Numbered from the stretch's first letter, positions 29,491-39,382 are shown. The stretch: DNA of 64,000 nucleotides from Celeribacter baekdonensis (GCF_003047105.1 NZ_CP028475.1:2666001-2730000); one strand, 5' to 3'. Numbers and translations are program-made. The notes: generated from the letters alone by a model not told the origin.

Positions 29491-30207
29491 GTGAACCGTC
29501 AGACAATCCCGAGACCGATTTTGCCCCAAACCGTCCTCATCACACGTCCCCAAGATGACGCCACACGACTGGCGCAGGATTTGCGCGCATTGGTGCCGGG
29601 GGCGGCTGTGCTGACAGCGCCGGTTTTAGAGATTGTACCTTGCGTCCCAAGTGTCACCACGCAGCGCTATGATGCCGTCATTCTGACGTCGCGCCACGCC
29701 GCCCAAGCGGCGATGGAGATGTTTCCGAAACTAACGGCTTATTGTGTTGGAGATGCGACCGCGCAGGCGGCTCAGTCGATTGGATTGATGGCTGTTTCCG
29801 TTGCGGGGTCGGCGGATGATTTGATCGCATATCTTGCGGAAAAACCGCTGTGTCGGGCCATCCATCTTCATGGCAAGCATACGCGTGGCGATGTGGCAGG
29901 CCGATTGACGGCCGGCGGTTTGGAGACGGATGATGCGGTGGTCTATGATCAGCAGGCTCGAACATGGACATCGGAGGAACAGAACAGCGTGGCGCAGGCG
30001 CAATCGCTCGTGGTTCCGCTCTATTCTCCGCGCTCTGCACAAATCCTGTCGAAAAGACTTGAAATCTACTGTGGGCGATTGACCCTTGTCGCGATGTCGC
30101 AAGCCTGCCTTGATGCATGGTCTGGGCCTGCTCCCATTTGCTCTATTGTTGCGCAACATCCCGATGGTGCGACGATGAAGCATGCCATTGCGTCGCAATT
30201 GACCTGA
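29491..30207 (+). CDS. hemD: Uroporphyrinogen-III synthase
   Basis: Cyclises hydroxymethylbilane to uroporphyrinogen III. About 238 residues from a GTG start at 29491, chosen because GGGAGG (29476-29481) is nine bases upstream; ATG codons at 29452 and 29467 are alternatives. Family features are weak, as usual for HemD: TVLITRPQDDATRLAQDL at the start, YDAVILTSRHAAQAA, YCVGDATAQAA and LHGKHTRGDVAGRL. It heads a cluster hemD, mitofilin-like, hemY, a common arrangement in alphaproteobacteria. hemC is not next to it. Confidence 0.88.
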   Translation: MNRQTIPRPILPQTVLITRPQDDATRLAQDLRALVPGAAVLTAPVLEIVPCVPSVTTQRYDAVILTSRHAAQAAMEMFPKLTAYCVGDATAQAAQSIGLMAVSVAGSADDLIAYLAEKPLCRAIHLHGKHTRGDVAGRLTAGGLETDDAVVYDQQARTWTSEEQNSVAQAQSLVVPLYSPRSAQILSKRLEIYCGRLTLVAMSQACLDAWSGPAPICSIVAQHPDGATMKHAIASQLT

Positions 30208-30289
30208 TCATCGCTTGAGGCACAGGGCCTCAGGGTCTAAGTTCCAGAGGCAGTTGTAAAATTGGTTCTGGATTCGAAAGGTTGATCTT

Positions 30290-31530
30290 TTGGCACGAGA
30301 CAAAAAAACTCCGCAAAATGATGTGAAAGCCGAAGTGGAGGCGGTTCAGGATCAAGAGAATACGCCGGTTGAAGGACAGGTGTTGCCGGAAACCGATGCG
30401 CCAACTGAGGATGTGCCTGAAACGCCTGAGATCGTCGGTGAGGCATCTGACCCGGAGACTAAGGGGGCGCAAGAGCCTGTCACTGAGGATCAGGATGGCC
30501 CCGAAGAGACAGAAGAGCCGACGCCGGATGAAGAAGAGATCCCGAATGAGCCCGCCGAAGTGACCCCGCAGCCGGTGGTTGAAAAGGTGGTTGTGAAACG
30601 TGGCGGTATTGTTCCGGCGCTTTTGGGGGCGCGCTTTGTGTGGTCCTCGGTTACGCAGGCGCTCAGTTTGTCAAACCTGAGGGCTGGCCTTTCCCAGGGG
30701 CCAACACGGATGAGCTAACACAGAAGATCACCGATCTGTCGGCGCAATTGGCGGATCTGAAATTGGGTACACAGGATCAAATCGCGGCGGTTCAGTCGGC
30801 GCAGGACAGTTTGAAATCCGATATCGAAACGCAAGTCGCGGCTAGTGATCCAACAAGCGTTATTCAGCCGTTCCAAGATCAGTTGTCCAACTTTGAATCT
30901 CGGCTGACCGAATTGGAAGCGCGCCCCGTGGCTGAGGCTGTGGTCTCGCCTGAGGCGACAGCCGCATATGAGCGTCAATTGGCAGAGATGCAGGACTTGC
31001 TGACAGGCGAGATTGCGCGACTTGAAGCCGCCAAAGCACAGTCTGTGGCCGAGGAAAAAGCCGCCACCGTCGCAACACAAAAAGCACGATTGCAAAGGCT
31101 TGTGGACGCAGGTGATCCTTTTGCCTCCGTTCTGGGTGAGCTTGGCGAGAATGCACCCGCTGCGCTCACAGAGGCGGCGCAGGATGGGATTGCCAGTGTG
31201 ACGGAGTTGCAGGACACCTATCCTGAGGCCGCAAGAGCAGCTCTCATGTCGGCGTCGCGGGCCGCCTATGAAGCGGGCGAACAGGGCTGGTTTGACACCG
31301 CACTTCAAACGCAACTTGGTCTCAGATCGACGAAACCAAAAGAAGGCGAAGACGCCGACGCGATCCTGTCTCGAGCCGAAGACGCCGTGCGCAAAGGTCA
31401 GTTTGCATCAGCAATCACCACGCTTGAGGCTTTGCCAGAGGCAGGTCAGACGGAGATGCAGCCCTGGATCGAACAGGCGCAAAAACGGGTGGATGTGATG
31501 ACCGCTCTCAATGAAATGCTTGGTCAGTAA
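30290..31530 (+). CDS. Mitofilin/Mic60-like inner-membrane protein (frameshifted)
   Basis: In alphaproteobacteria a Mic60-like protein encoded between hemD and hemY is thought to shape the inner membrane. The first frame starts with TTG at 30290 and gives an acidic, Pro/Glu-rich cytoplasmic region. The second frame gives a coiled-coil-rich periplasmic region (TQKITDLSAQLADL onward) and a C-terminal mitofilin-signature-like region. The two frames meet at a membrane segment. One added G in the five-base run at 30625-30629 reads PALLGGALCVVLGYAGAQFV and joins them into 413 residues. The shift is probably a homopolymer error. Confidence 0.85.
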
Positions 31531-31542
31531 GGTAGGCGAAAC

Positions 31543-33036
31543 ATGCTTTGGTCCCTCGTTAAAATCGTTCTTTTCGTCATCCTTGTGGCTGCACTTGCCT
31601 ATGGCGGCATGCTTCTTATGGAAACAGAAGGCGGCGCGCAGCTGAGTTTTGGGAACTTCGAAATTACCCTTACACCGCTCAAAGCCGTACTGGCGTTGAT
31701 CGCCTTGATCGTTGCGTTTTATGTGGCACTCAAGCTCATCGGGCTGTTGATCGCTGTGGTGAAATTCCTTTTGGGTGATGAAACCGCGATCTCGCGTTAT
31801 TTTGACCGCAATCGTCAGAAAAAAGGTATTGAAGCCCTGACGGATGGGATGATGGCGCTGGCCTCGGGTGAGGGGCGCATGGCACTGACCAAGGTCGCGC
31901 GTGCCGAGAAATATCTGCAAAGGCCGGAGCTGACCAACCTGATCAAAGCGCAGGCAGCGGTGATGACGGGTGACAAAAAGACCGCCGAGCGCGCCTACAA
32001 ACAATTGATCACGGATGACCGCACCCGTTTTATTGGCGTTCAGGGCATCATGAAGCAGAAGCTTGAGGATGGCGATACGGCGACTGCGCTGAAACTCGCG
32101 GAAAAAGCTTTTGCCCTCAAACCGAAACATGTCGAGACACAAGACATTTTGCTCCGGCTTCAGGCCGAAAAGGGCGATTGGTCGGCGGCGCGTTCGACTT
32201 TGTCGGCCAAGTTAAAACACGGAGCGATCCCGCGCGATGTTCACAAACGTCGCGATGCGGTTTTGGCCCTGTCAGAGGCCAAGGGAGTGTTTGAAAAAGG
32301 TGCCACGATTGAAGCGCGTGAAGCCGCGATTGAGGCCAATAAAAAGTCGCCTGATCTTATTCCTGCCGCCGTGATGGCCTGTGAAGAATATGTTGCGGAC
32401 GACAAGCCGCGCCCGGCGGCCCGTGTGATTAAAAAAGCATGGGAAGCGCAGCCACATCCCGATTTGGCCGCGGCTTTCGCTGCGATTGTCCCGGATGAAA
32501 CGCCGGAGCAACGGATCAAACGCTTTGCGGCGTTGACCAAAATCCACCCGGAAGACCCGGAAACGAAAATGTTGGCCGCAGAACTGAACATCGCGGCCGA
32601 AGATTTTCCGGCGGCCCGGCGTGCGTTGGGCGATTTGGCCGAAATCAATCCGACGTCGCGCAGCCTGACGATCTTGGCGGCGATTGAACGCGGCGAGGGT
32701 GCGGATGATGTTGTCGTGCGCGGCTGGTTGACCCGCGCCCTGACAGCGCCGCGTGGGCCGCAATGGGTCTGTGACAATTGCCAAACGATCCATTCGGAAT
32801 GGGCGCCGGTTTGCGAGCACTGCGGTGGATTTGATACGCTGAGTTGGCGTAAACCAACGCGGTCCGAGGTGGCGATGCCGCAAGGCACCGAAATGTTGCC
32901 AATGATTGTGGGTGCATTGCCGGAGCCAAAAGAGGATTTTGTCGATCCGATTGAAGAGGAGCCACGGGACGCACCGAAAGGTATGGTAGATGTGACCCCC
33001 GTTGAAGAAGACGAAAACCCAAAGGTCGAAAATTAG
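31543..33036 (+). CDS. hemY: HemY-family TPR membrane protein with C-terminal zinc ribbon
   Basis: A 497-residue protein with two N-terminal membrane segments (residues 4-24 and about 45-70), a long helical-repeat region and a C-terminal rubredoxin-like metal site, CDNCQTIHSEWAPVCEHC, with cysteines near 408, 411, 423 and 426. The family is linked to haem synthesis by gene neighbourhood, here hemD two genes upstream. The exact activity is not known. The name should not be confused with the protoporphyrinogen oxidase HemY of Gram-positive bacteria. The last 70 residues are acidic and probably disordered. Confidence 0.9.
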   Translation: MLWSLVKIVLFVILVAALAYGGMLLMETEGGAQLSFGNFEITLTPLKAVLALIALIVAFYVALKLIGLLIAVVKFLLGDETAISRYFDRNRQKKGIEALTDGMMALASGEGRMALTKVARAEKYLQRPELTNLIKAQAAVMTGDKKTAERAYKQLITDDRTRFIGVQGIMKQKLEDGDTATALKLAEKAFALKPKHVETQDILLRLQAEKGDWSAARSTLSAKLKHGAIPRDVHKRRDAVLALSEAKGVFEKGATIEAREAAIEANKKSPDLIPAAVMACEEYVADDKPRPAARVIKKAWEAQPHPDLAAAFAAIVPDETPEQRIKRFAALTKIHPEDPETKMLAAELNIAAEDFPAARRALGDLAEINPTSRSLTILAAIERGEGADDVVVRGWLTRALTAPRGPQWVCDNCQTIHSEWAPVCEHCGGFDTLSWRKPTRSEVAMPQGTEMLPMIVGALPEPKEDFVDPIEEEPRDAPKGMVDVTPVEEDENPKVEN

Positions 33037-33109
33037 GGCTACACACCTTTGAAAGAGGGTGATAAAGACCCGTTCACGTCACGCGCAATAGCGCCTGACA
33101 GAGAAGAGT

Positions 33110-33185
33110 GCCGCTGTAGCTCAGATGGTAGAGCACGTCATTCGTAATGATGGGGTCGTAGGTTCGAGTCCTATCAGCGGCACCA
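33110..33185 (+). tRNA. tRNA-Thr (anticodon CGT)
   Basis: Complete cloverleaf: acceptor GCCGCTG/CAGCGGC, D-arm GCTC...GAGC, anticodon stem CGTCA/TGATG with loop TTCGTAA (anticodon CGT, reading ACG), T-arm GTAGG/CCTAT with TTCGAGT loop, discriminator A and an encoded CCA end. Confidence 0.95.
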
Positions 33186-33224
33186 CTTTTCTACGCACTC
33201 CTGGGAATTCCCCGCACAGAAAAG

Positions 33225-33253
33225 CCTCCCTTGAGGGAGACTTTGTTGTTTTT
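33225..33253 (+). terminator. Terminator after tRNA-Thr
   Basis: CTCCC and GGGAG around the loop TTGA (about 33226-33239), followed by T-rich CTTTGTTGTTTTT. It separates the tRNA from the convergent tdm gene. Confidence 0.65.
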
Positions 33254-33266
33254 CGTTTGGCCAGAA

Positions 33267-35638
33267 TTAGCTGCGTGGGCGTTCCTTTTTGGGATCGTAA
33301 TGTGGGAAGGCCGCGACCGTGGCGCTGTAGCGTTTCAAATGACCGTCCAACTGGCCAACTTCGACCTCGGTGCCCACCTCAGAATGCGCCACATCGACCC
33401 GCGCCAATGCGATGACTTGCCCGGTCCGCGGGGATCGCATCGCGGAGCAAACCTCTCCCACCTGCGCGCGCCCAATGCGAATGCAATCGCCATGGGCAAC
33501 GTGGTTTTGTCCCTCGACTTCAAGCCCCACAAATTTACGAGCCGGATGTTCTTTGCGCCGCAAAAGCGCGTCACGACCGACGAAATCTACAGTCTTTGAT
33601 TTGAGGGGGACGGTGAAGCCGATCCCCGCTTCAAACGGGTCGGTTTGATCGGAAAAATCATAGCCTGCGAAGACAAGTCCGGCCTCGATCCGCACCAGAT
33701 CAAGTCCGGCAAGCCCCATCGGGCGCATGCCATAGGCTTGGCCTCTTTCCCAAACGGCCCTGAACACTGTGTCACCGTCTTTGGGGTGACAAAAGATTTC
33801 ATAGCCCAATTCACCAGTATAGCCCGTCCGAGACACCACAACGGGTACGCCTTGATCATCCCCAATCCGACCCACGGTGAAACGGAACCAGTCGAGATCG
33901 GAGATTGGCGTTTGATGTGGGGCGGTCCAGATGATCTCTTTCATCAGATCGCGGGATTTCGGACCTTGAACAGCAAGGTTGTGCATCTGATCGGTCGAGG
34001 CGCGGATCATCACGTTGAGGTTCAGCTTTTCGGCCTGTTCGCGCATCCAGGCTCCGCCCTCATCCGAGCCACCAATCCAGCGGAAATTCGCCGGACCAAG
34101 CCGGAAGAGCGTGCCATCGTCAATCATGCCGCCATGCTCGTAACACATCGCAGAATAGACCACCTGACCGACGCCGAGCTTTTCGACGTTGCGGGTCAGA
34201 ACCCAATTCATCAATGCTTCGGCGTCCGGCCCGGTGACCTCAAATTTGCGCAGGGCAGAGAGGTCCATGACCACGACAGCCTCACGACAGGCCCAATATC
34301 CTTCGACTGCGTCGGTTTGCGGAAACGAATTGGGCAACCAAAAGCCACGGTATTCGACGAAATCATTCGTCAGCTCGGCAAAGTTTTGATGAAACGCGCT
34401 TTCACGGGTCATGACAGGGTCCTCGTCGGGAGTGGCGCGCCAGGCGACGGAACGGCTGAACCGTTCCTCGGCGGCATAGGTGCGCACATGAATGTCGGTC
34501 AAATTCCAGCCATTGGCCGGGGAAGTGTCATCGGGGCAGGCGGAGGACACACAGATCAGGTCGGTGAGAGCACGCAACAACACGTAATCGCCCGGACGTG
34601 ACCACGGTTCGTCGGCCAAAAGCACGCCATGTTCATCAACATGGGTGTTGAAAAAGAAATTCGCGGCCATCCATCCTTTGCGGGCCGGGATGTCATAGGC
34701 CAAAAGTGCGCCGTTGAAATTGTCGGAACAATTGGCATGACCGGGATAGCCGATGTCATCGTAATATTTCGCAGAACAGGCCATGGCGAATGCGTCATGC
34801 CGACCACAGGTGTCCTGCACCACTTCGATGAGAGGCGTCATGTCCTGATCGAAATATTTCCCGTGTAGACCGGGCATTGGGTAGGCGTGGTTGAGGATGG
34901 TGCGTGTGGTGGTGACATCAAGAGGGAGGTAGTCGCCACGATCCGCTTTGCGCGCGTCGAAACATTGGAAATCGGTACATTGGCGACCATCGACATCGAG
35001 GATCTGGATGAACTCACCCTTGCGTACAAAATAGGCCTGTGCTGTCGCTGATTTGACCCGCAGATCCTGAACGGGATCTGCCAAAGGATCGGGCAGGGCG
35101 AATTGACCGGATTGGCGAGATTTGGCACGGGTTAGGATCACACGCAGCGGCGTTGTGGTGTCTTGCGTTTCGAAATCCATCCCGTCACCGGGGCGGCAAT
35201 GATGACCCAACATGGGCCTTGCGCCGTAAAGGTGACCCTGTCTTTCGCGGGGCTTTTCGTGCCAAAAAGACCGATAGCGGATGCACTCTTTAGGTCAATA
35301 TTCCGATTGATTAGACCCTTTTTGAGACGATCAAAGCCGGACAGCGGCGACAGGAGCATCGCGCGGAGGCCATCGGCGGGCGTGTCAGCAGGTACACCCA
35401 AAAGGCCACAATCCAAGCGGCCATCTGGGTGTGCGCTTACAAGCTCACAGCGTTGACCGCCTTCGATATTTTCGATCACGATCTGATCGCCTTGGGCGAG
35501 TTCGACCATGGTCGCGCCAGAGCCGGGAACGGTGAAGCGTTCTTCGTTGGATTGAAGCCCATAGGCCGCCGCGCGGCGGGGGCGCGAGGCGGCAGGTGGG
35601 CCAGGACGCAACAGGGTTGCGGGAATGTGCGTTTGCAT
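33267..35638 (-). CDS. tdm: Trimethylamine N-oxide demethylase/aldolase Tdm (frameshifted)
   Basis: Converts TMAO to dimethylamine and formaldehyde. The family has an N-terminal DUF1989 metal-binding region and a C-terminal GcvT-like tetrahydrofolate-binding domain. Both are here: the DUF1989 region holds GRQCTDFQCFD and GYPGHANCSDNFN, and the GcvT domain holds VQGPKSRDLM and VSRTGYTGELGYEIF. The start is the ATG at 35638, preceded by AAGGA. The first 150 residues are in one frame and the rest in another. One added G in the CCGGGG run at 35188-35193 turns IIAAPVTGW into IIAAPGDGMDFETQ and gives a continuous 790-residue protein. It lies directly downstream of tmm. Confidence 0.9.
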
Positions 35639-35706
35639 TTTTTGTCCTTGTAAAAAGGAGAGAGACGGGCCTCGCGAAAGGCCCGTCCATTGCGTCACAT
35701 GTTAGA

Positions 35707-37050
35707 TCAGTTTTGCAGATAGACTTCCATGGAATCGTCCAGCGCATCTTTCCATGGCGTGTGGTGCGCAGGCGCCATGGTTCCGGTGATGACCGATTTA
35801 TAGCTGTGATTTCGGAAACCCATGATGTCCTCGACCTTATGGTGTTTCCACTCAAAAAAGGCCTCACAGGCACCATCCACATCAAAGGACGGATAGTCGG
35901 TGTCTGCGATCAGTTCTTTGACATAATCGCCCTGATAGACGATCGCGTATTTCACATCATCCTGACGTTCTTCGCGCTCAACGCGTTCCGCAACATCGGC
36001 CAGAAGCACGTCTTTGTCAGTGGGCACCTCAATGCGATCCATAATGATGTCGCGCACATACCATGCTTGGGCGTCAAACATGTTAAAGGTGAACCACTGG
36101 TCCTGCATCCCAAGGTAGAACATCTTTGGATTGTGGACATAGGCGACGCCTTTATAGAGGTCGGCCGTGGCCAAGCGGTTGGCGGTTTTCAGGCGTAGAT
36201 CATCGGGCAGGAATGGGAAGTAGTGGCGATAGCCGGTGCAAAGGATGATCGCATCGACATCTTTCGTGGTGCCGTCTTTGAAAAAGGCGGTTTTGCCCTC
36301 GACCTTCACCAGCGCAGGTCTTTCTTGCCAATTGTCCGGCCAGTTAAAGCCCATGGGAGCGGACCGATAAGAGGTTGTGATCGACTTTGCACCGTATTTC
36401 CAACACTGCGATCCGATGTCTTCCGCTGAATAGGACGCGCCCACCAAAAGCACATCTTTGCCCGAAAATTCGCGCGCATCGCGGAAATCATGGGCGTGGA
36501 CGATGCGGCCATTGAACGTCTCAAATCCAGGGTATTCGGGTACATTTGGCGAAGAGAAGTGACCTGAGGCGACGATCACATGATCAAACACCTCTTTGTA
36601 CATCCGATCTTCGACCATGTCGTGGGCGGTGATGATAAACTTGCCTGTGTCCTCATCGTAATCCACCCAACGGATCACGGTGGAAAAGCGGATCCAATCA
36701 CGGACGCCTGCCTTTTTCACACGACCTTCGATATAATCGACCATGACAGCGCGCGGCGGATAGGAGGCGATTTGTTTGCCGAAATGTTCCTCAAAGGAAT
36801 AATCGGCAAATTCCAAGCCCTCTTTCGGGCCGTTGGTCCACAAATAGCGATACATTGAGCAATGCACGGGCTCGCCATTTTCATCGACGCCGGTGCGCCA
36901 TGTGTAGTTCCACAACCCACCCCAATCGGATTGTTTTTCAAAACAGACGACGTCGGGAATCTCTGCGCCTTTTTGCGCGGCGGATTGAAAGGCGCGGAGC
37001 TGTGCGAGACCGGAGGGGCCTGCTCCGATAATTGCGACACGTTTGGTCAT
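35707..37050 (-). CDS. tmm: Trimethylamine monooxygenase Tmm (flavin-containing monooxygenase)
   Basis: Oxidises trimethylamine to TMAO with NADPH and oxygen. The 447-residue protein has the FAD motif GAGPSG at residues 9-14, the FMO fingerprint [11 protein letters not shown] and the NADP-binding GASYSAED. The segments [20 protein letters not shown] and [20 protein letters not shown] match bacterial Tmm rather than other flavin monooxygenases, and the next gene is tdm. The promoter region is shared with the divergent periplasmic-binding-fold gene and holds a 9-base inverted repeat. Confidence 0.95.
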   Translation of the reverse strand: MTKRVAIIGAGPSGLAQLRAFQSAAQKGAEIPDVVCFEKQSDWGGLWNYTWRTGVDENGEPVHCSMYRYLWTNGPKEGLEFADYSFEEHFGKQIASYPPRAVMVDYIEGRVKKAGVRDWIRFSTVIRWVDYDEDTGKFIITAHDMVEDRMYKEVFDHVIVASGHFSSPNVPEYPGFETFNGRIVHAHDFRDAREFSGKDVLLVGASYSAEDIGSQCWKYGAKSITTSYRSAPMGFNWPDNWQERPALVKVEGKTAFFKDGTTKDVDAIILCTGYRHYFPFLPDDLRLKTANRLATADLYKGVAYVHNPKMFYLGMQDQWFTFNMFDAQAWYVRDIIMDRIEVPTDKDVLLADVAERVEREERQDDVKYAIVYQGDYVKELIADTDYPSFDVDGACEAFFEWKHHKVEDIMGFRNHSYKSVITGTMAPAHHTPWKDALDDSMEVYLQN

Positions 37051-37081
37051 GAGTGTCTCCCTTGGACATTAGAATTCATTG

Positions 37082-37135
37082 GATTGAACCGAATTAAGAA
37101 ATTGGTTCAATCGGCATGAACCAGATAAGAACCAA
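37082..37135. promoter_or_regulatory. Operator-like inverted repeat between tmm and the divergent binding-protein gene
   Basis: GATTGAACC (37082-37090) and GGTTCAATC (37104-37112) form a perfect 9-base inverted repeat with a 13-base spacer, 32 bases upstream of the tmm start. Two further half-sites follow, GAACCA (37118-37123) and GAACCAA (37129-37135). The sequence AATTGGTTCA (37100-37109) recurs upstream of amt at 52926-52935. This looks like a binding site for a regulator of the methylamine genes. Confidence 0.6.
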
Positions 37136-37228
37136 CTTTTTTCGTGGTCAATGAATTTTCTTTGTGGGAATATATTTGGAGGGGCCATTTGGCCGTGATG
37201 ATCATAAAATTAGGCCAACGATGAAAAT

Positions 37229-38515
37229 ATGAGCATTTCCTCCCTCTCTCAGCGCCTGCTTGTGACAGGGTCTCTACCGAAACTGGGCGGACATACCCGC
37301 GCGCCCATTCGGATTGGCTTTTTGATTCCCATGTCGGGGGATGAACAGGCGTGGGGCCTGCCCGGATATGAGGGCTGCAAGATTTGGGTGGACTGGATCA
37401 ACACCCATGGTGGGCTGATGGTCGGAGGCCGCAGGCACAAGATCGAAATGCGCGTGCATGATAGTGCAATTGGTCCAGACCAAACTTTGACTGCCGCGCG
37501 TGATATGGTCGAAAAGGATCACATCCCGCTGATTGTGACGCTCGGCGGAAATGATGTGGCGCAGGCGATTGATTACCTGATGTCCCGCAAGGTGCTGGTG
37601 GCGACCCTGTTGCCCAGCGATCTGTCACCGGATCGGCCGTATTTGATCGCACCTGCTGAGGTGCACCCCCTGTTCAATGTTACGGGTATTGAGTGGCTGG
37701 CGCGGACCCAGCCTCAGGCCAAGCGTGTCGCCCTATGTAGCCAAACCGATCTCATGGGATTGCCCTCTTTGGCTGTTTATCGCGCCGGGTTTGAGGCGGC
37801 AAAACGCGAGATCGTCAAAGACATCCAATACAGTGCTGACACCAAAGACGCGCTGGGTATTGTCAAAGCCATGATGGTCGAAACCCCCGATATTCTCTGT
37901 TGGTGTTCCTCGCCTCCGCCCATGGTCAAGGCTCTGAGCGAAGCCGCCTACAAGCTCGGCTTTGAGGGCCATATCCTGTCTTGTACCGGCGACAATTATG
38001 ATCGGCTGATCGCGCGGACCTCAACGGCATTCATGGAGCGCTTCGTCTTTCAGTTCCCGGACTTCGATGATCCAAAACTGGCAGATAACGCGTTTTTCTT
38101 TCGTCAACCGAAAGCCTTCTTTGATACTTATTGTTCGCGCTTTCCTGGCGCATGGGGTGCGGTAAGTTGGGAATATGCCTCCATCTTGGATCTGTGGCAC
38201 AACGCGGTTGAACTTGCGGATTCGACCAATTCCGTCTCGGTGTTGGCGGCGATGAAACGCGGGCGCAGGATGTCACATGTTTTCGGACCTGCCCGTTGGT
38301 GGGGGGAGGAAATTTTCGGGATTGATAATGCCTTGGTCGGAGATTGGCCCGTGGTTACAATCCGTGATGGCAAGGCCCGGATTGAAGACTTCGTATCCGT
38401 CCTGGACTGGCTTGAACAGAATGGACCGCTTTTAAAGCGGCATATGGAAGAGCTTGGACAATTGTGGGATCAACGCCTTTCCCCAGATCGCAGTGCCAAA
38501 GCGGCATCGCAGTAA
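37229..38515 (+). CDS. Type I periplasmic-binding-fold protein without signal peptide (UrtA/AmiC-like)
   Basis: A 428-residue protein of the amide/urea/branched-chain amino acid binding family: IRIGFLIPMSGDEQAWG, GLPGYEGCKIWVDWINTHGG, RHKIEMRVHDSAIGPDQTL and the later AVSWEYASILDLWHNAVE. Unlike transport binding proteins it has no signal peptide. The product starts MSISSLSQRLLVTGSLPK and an in-frame stop lies at 37211-37213, 15 bases before the ATG, so no leader can be added. No permease or ATPase genes are adjacent. It may be a cytosolic ligand sensor, like AmiC of the Pseudomonas amidase operon. That role, and a methylated amine as ligand, are inferences. Confidence 0.8.
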   Translation: MSISSLSQRLLVTGSLPKLGGHTRAPIRIGFLIPMSGDEQAWGLPGYEGCKIWVDWINTHGGLMVGGRRHKIEMRVHDSAIGPDQTLTAARDMVEKDHIPLIVTLGGNDVAQAIDYLMSRKVLVATLLPSDLSPDRPYLIAPAEVHPLFNVTGIEWLARTQPQAKRVALCSQTDLMGLPSLAVYRAGFEAAKREIVKDIQYSADTKDALGIVKAMMVETPDILCWCSSPPPMVKALSEAAYKLGFEGHILSCTGDNYDRLIARTSTAFMERFVFQFPDFDDPKLADNAFFFRQPKAFFDTYCSRFPGAWGAVSWEYASILDLWHNAVELADSTNSVSVLAAMKRGRRMSHVFGPARWWGEEIFGIDNALVGDWPVVTIRDGKARIEDFVSVLDWLEQNGPLLKRHMEELGQLWDQRLSPDRSAKAASQ

Positions 38516-38557
38516 ACAGAGCATAGATTTAAGACCAGTTTCGAGACAGGATTCCGA

Positions 38558-39193
38558 ATGACAAAATCACAAACCACCCTGCAACAAGATCCCCATGCAG
38601 TTCGTGAGACCCGTGAAAAGAACCTTGAAGTGGCGATCGGACGCCAGGTGCGTGAGTTGCGCAAGCGACAGCGTATGACGGGCGCAGATCTTGCGGGGCA
38701 GGCGGGGCTGTCGGTTGGCATGTTGTCCAAAATCGAAAACGGAGTGATCTCACCCTCTTTGAATACGATTCAAACCCTTGCCAATGCATTGCGGGTGCCG
38801 CTGGTTCAACTGTTCTCCGGTTTTGAAGAAGAGCGTGGCTGTATGCATGTGAAAGCGGGCGAGGGTGTTGAAATCGAACGTGCTGGGACTCGCGCAGGGC
38901 ACCAATACAATCTGTTGGGGCATATTGGCTCAAACAACTCCGGCGTTGTGGTTGAGCCCTATCTCATCACTTTGGACAATGAGAGTGACCGTTTCCCGGC
39001 GTTTCAACATGAGGGCATTGAGTTGCTCTATATTCTTGAGGGCGTGATCGACTATCGGCATGGCGATAAGCGGTACATCTTGGAACCGGGCGACTCGCTT
39101 TTGTTCGATGCAGATTCGCCGCACGGGCCGGAGGCGCTGATTAAGCTTCCTGCGCGCTATCTTTCGATCATCACCTACCCTCAACAAAAATGA
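38558..39193 (+). CDS. XRE-family transcriptional regulator with cupin domain
   Basis: A 211-residue regulator with an N-terminal XRE helix-turn-helix (IGRQVRELRKRQRMTGADLAG, SVGMLSKIENGVISPSLNTI) and a C-terminal cupin (HEGIELLYILEGVIDYRHG, LEPGDSLLFDADSPHGPEAL). It follows the binding-fold gene by 42 bases and precedes the mgs operon, so it probably controls one or both. A small ligand bound in the cupin pocket is likely, but its identity is unknown. Confidence 0.9.
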   Translation: MTKSQTTLQQDPHAVRETREKNLEVAIGRQVRELRKRQRMTGADLAGQAGLSVGMLSKIENGVISPSLNTIQTLANALRVPLVQLFSGFEEERGCMHVKAGEGVEIERAGTRAGHQYNLLGHIGSNNSGVVVEPYLITLDNESDRFPAFQHEGIELLYILEGVIDYRHGDKRYILEPGDSLLFDADSPHGPEALIKLPARYLSIITYPQQK

Positions 39194-39278
39194 TGCGTTC
39201 CAAGGAAGTCTGTTTTTTGTGCGACCTTCGCCGCCTTCGCCAGATTTTGCGACATTTGCGGGCAATTCTTTCCTAAAT

Positions 39279-39331
39279 GGAAAAACTTGCTCCTACAGAG
39301 AAAAACTTTCTTGATGAGAAATAAGTTTTCC
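39279..39331 (+). promoter_or_regulatory. Repeated GAAAAACTT elements upstream of mgsA
   Basis: Two direct copies of GAAAAACTT at 39280-39288 and 39300-39308, 20 bases apart start to start (about two helical turns), and an inverted, slightly degenerate copy AAGTTTTCC at 39323-39331. They lie 50-105 bases before the mgsA start. The spacing suggests a dimeric or cooperative regulator on one face of the helix; the XRE-cupin protein encoded next door is the simplest candidate. Confidence 0.5.
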
Positions 39332-39382
39332 TTTTAATCAGATCATGACGGCGATTGGCCGAAGACTCTGATGGAGGGATAT

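Noticed and set aside
18917..29500. Missing hemC, hemE, tsaD and tsaE near places where I expected them
   Set aside because: These essential genes are often close to hemD, hemJ, gpsA or the amgK-like gene in relatives, but my expectation of order is from memory and they can be elsewhere in the genome.
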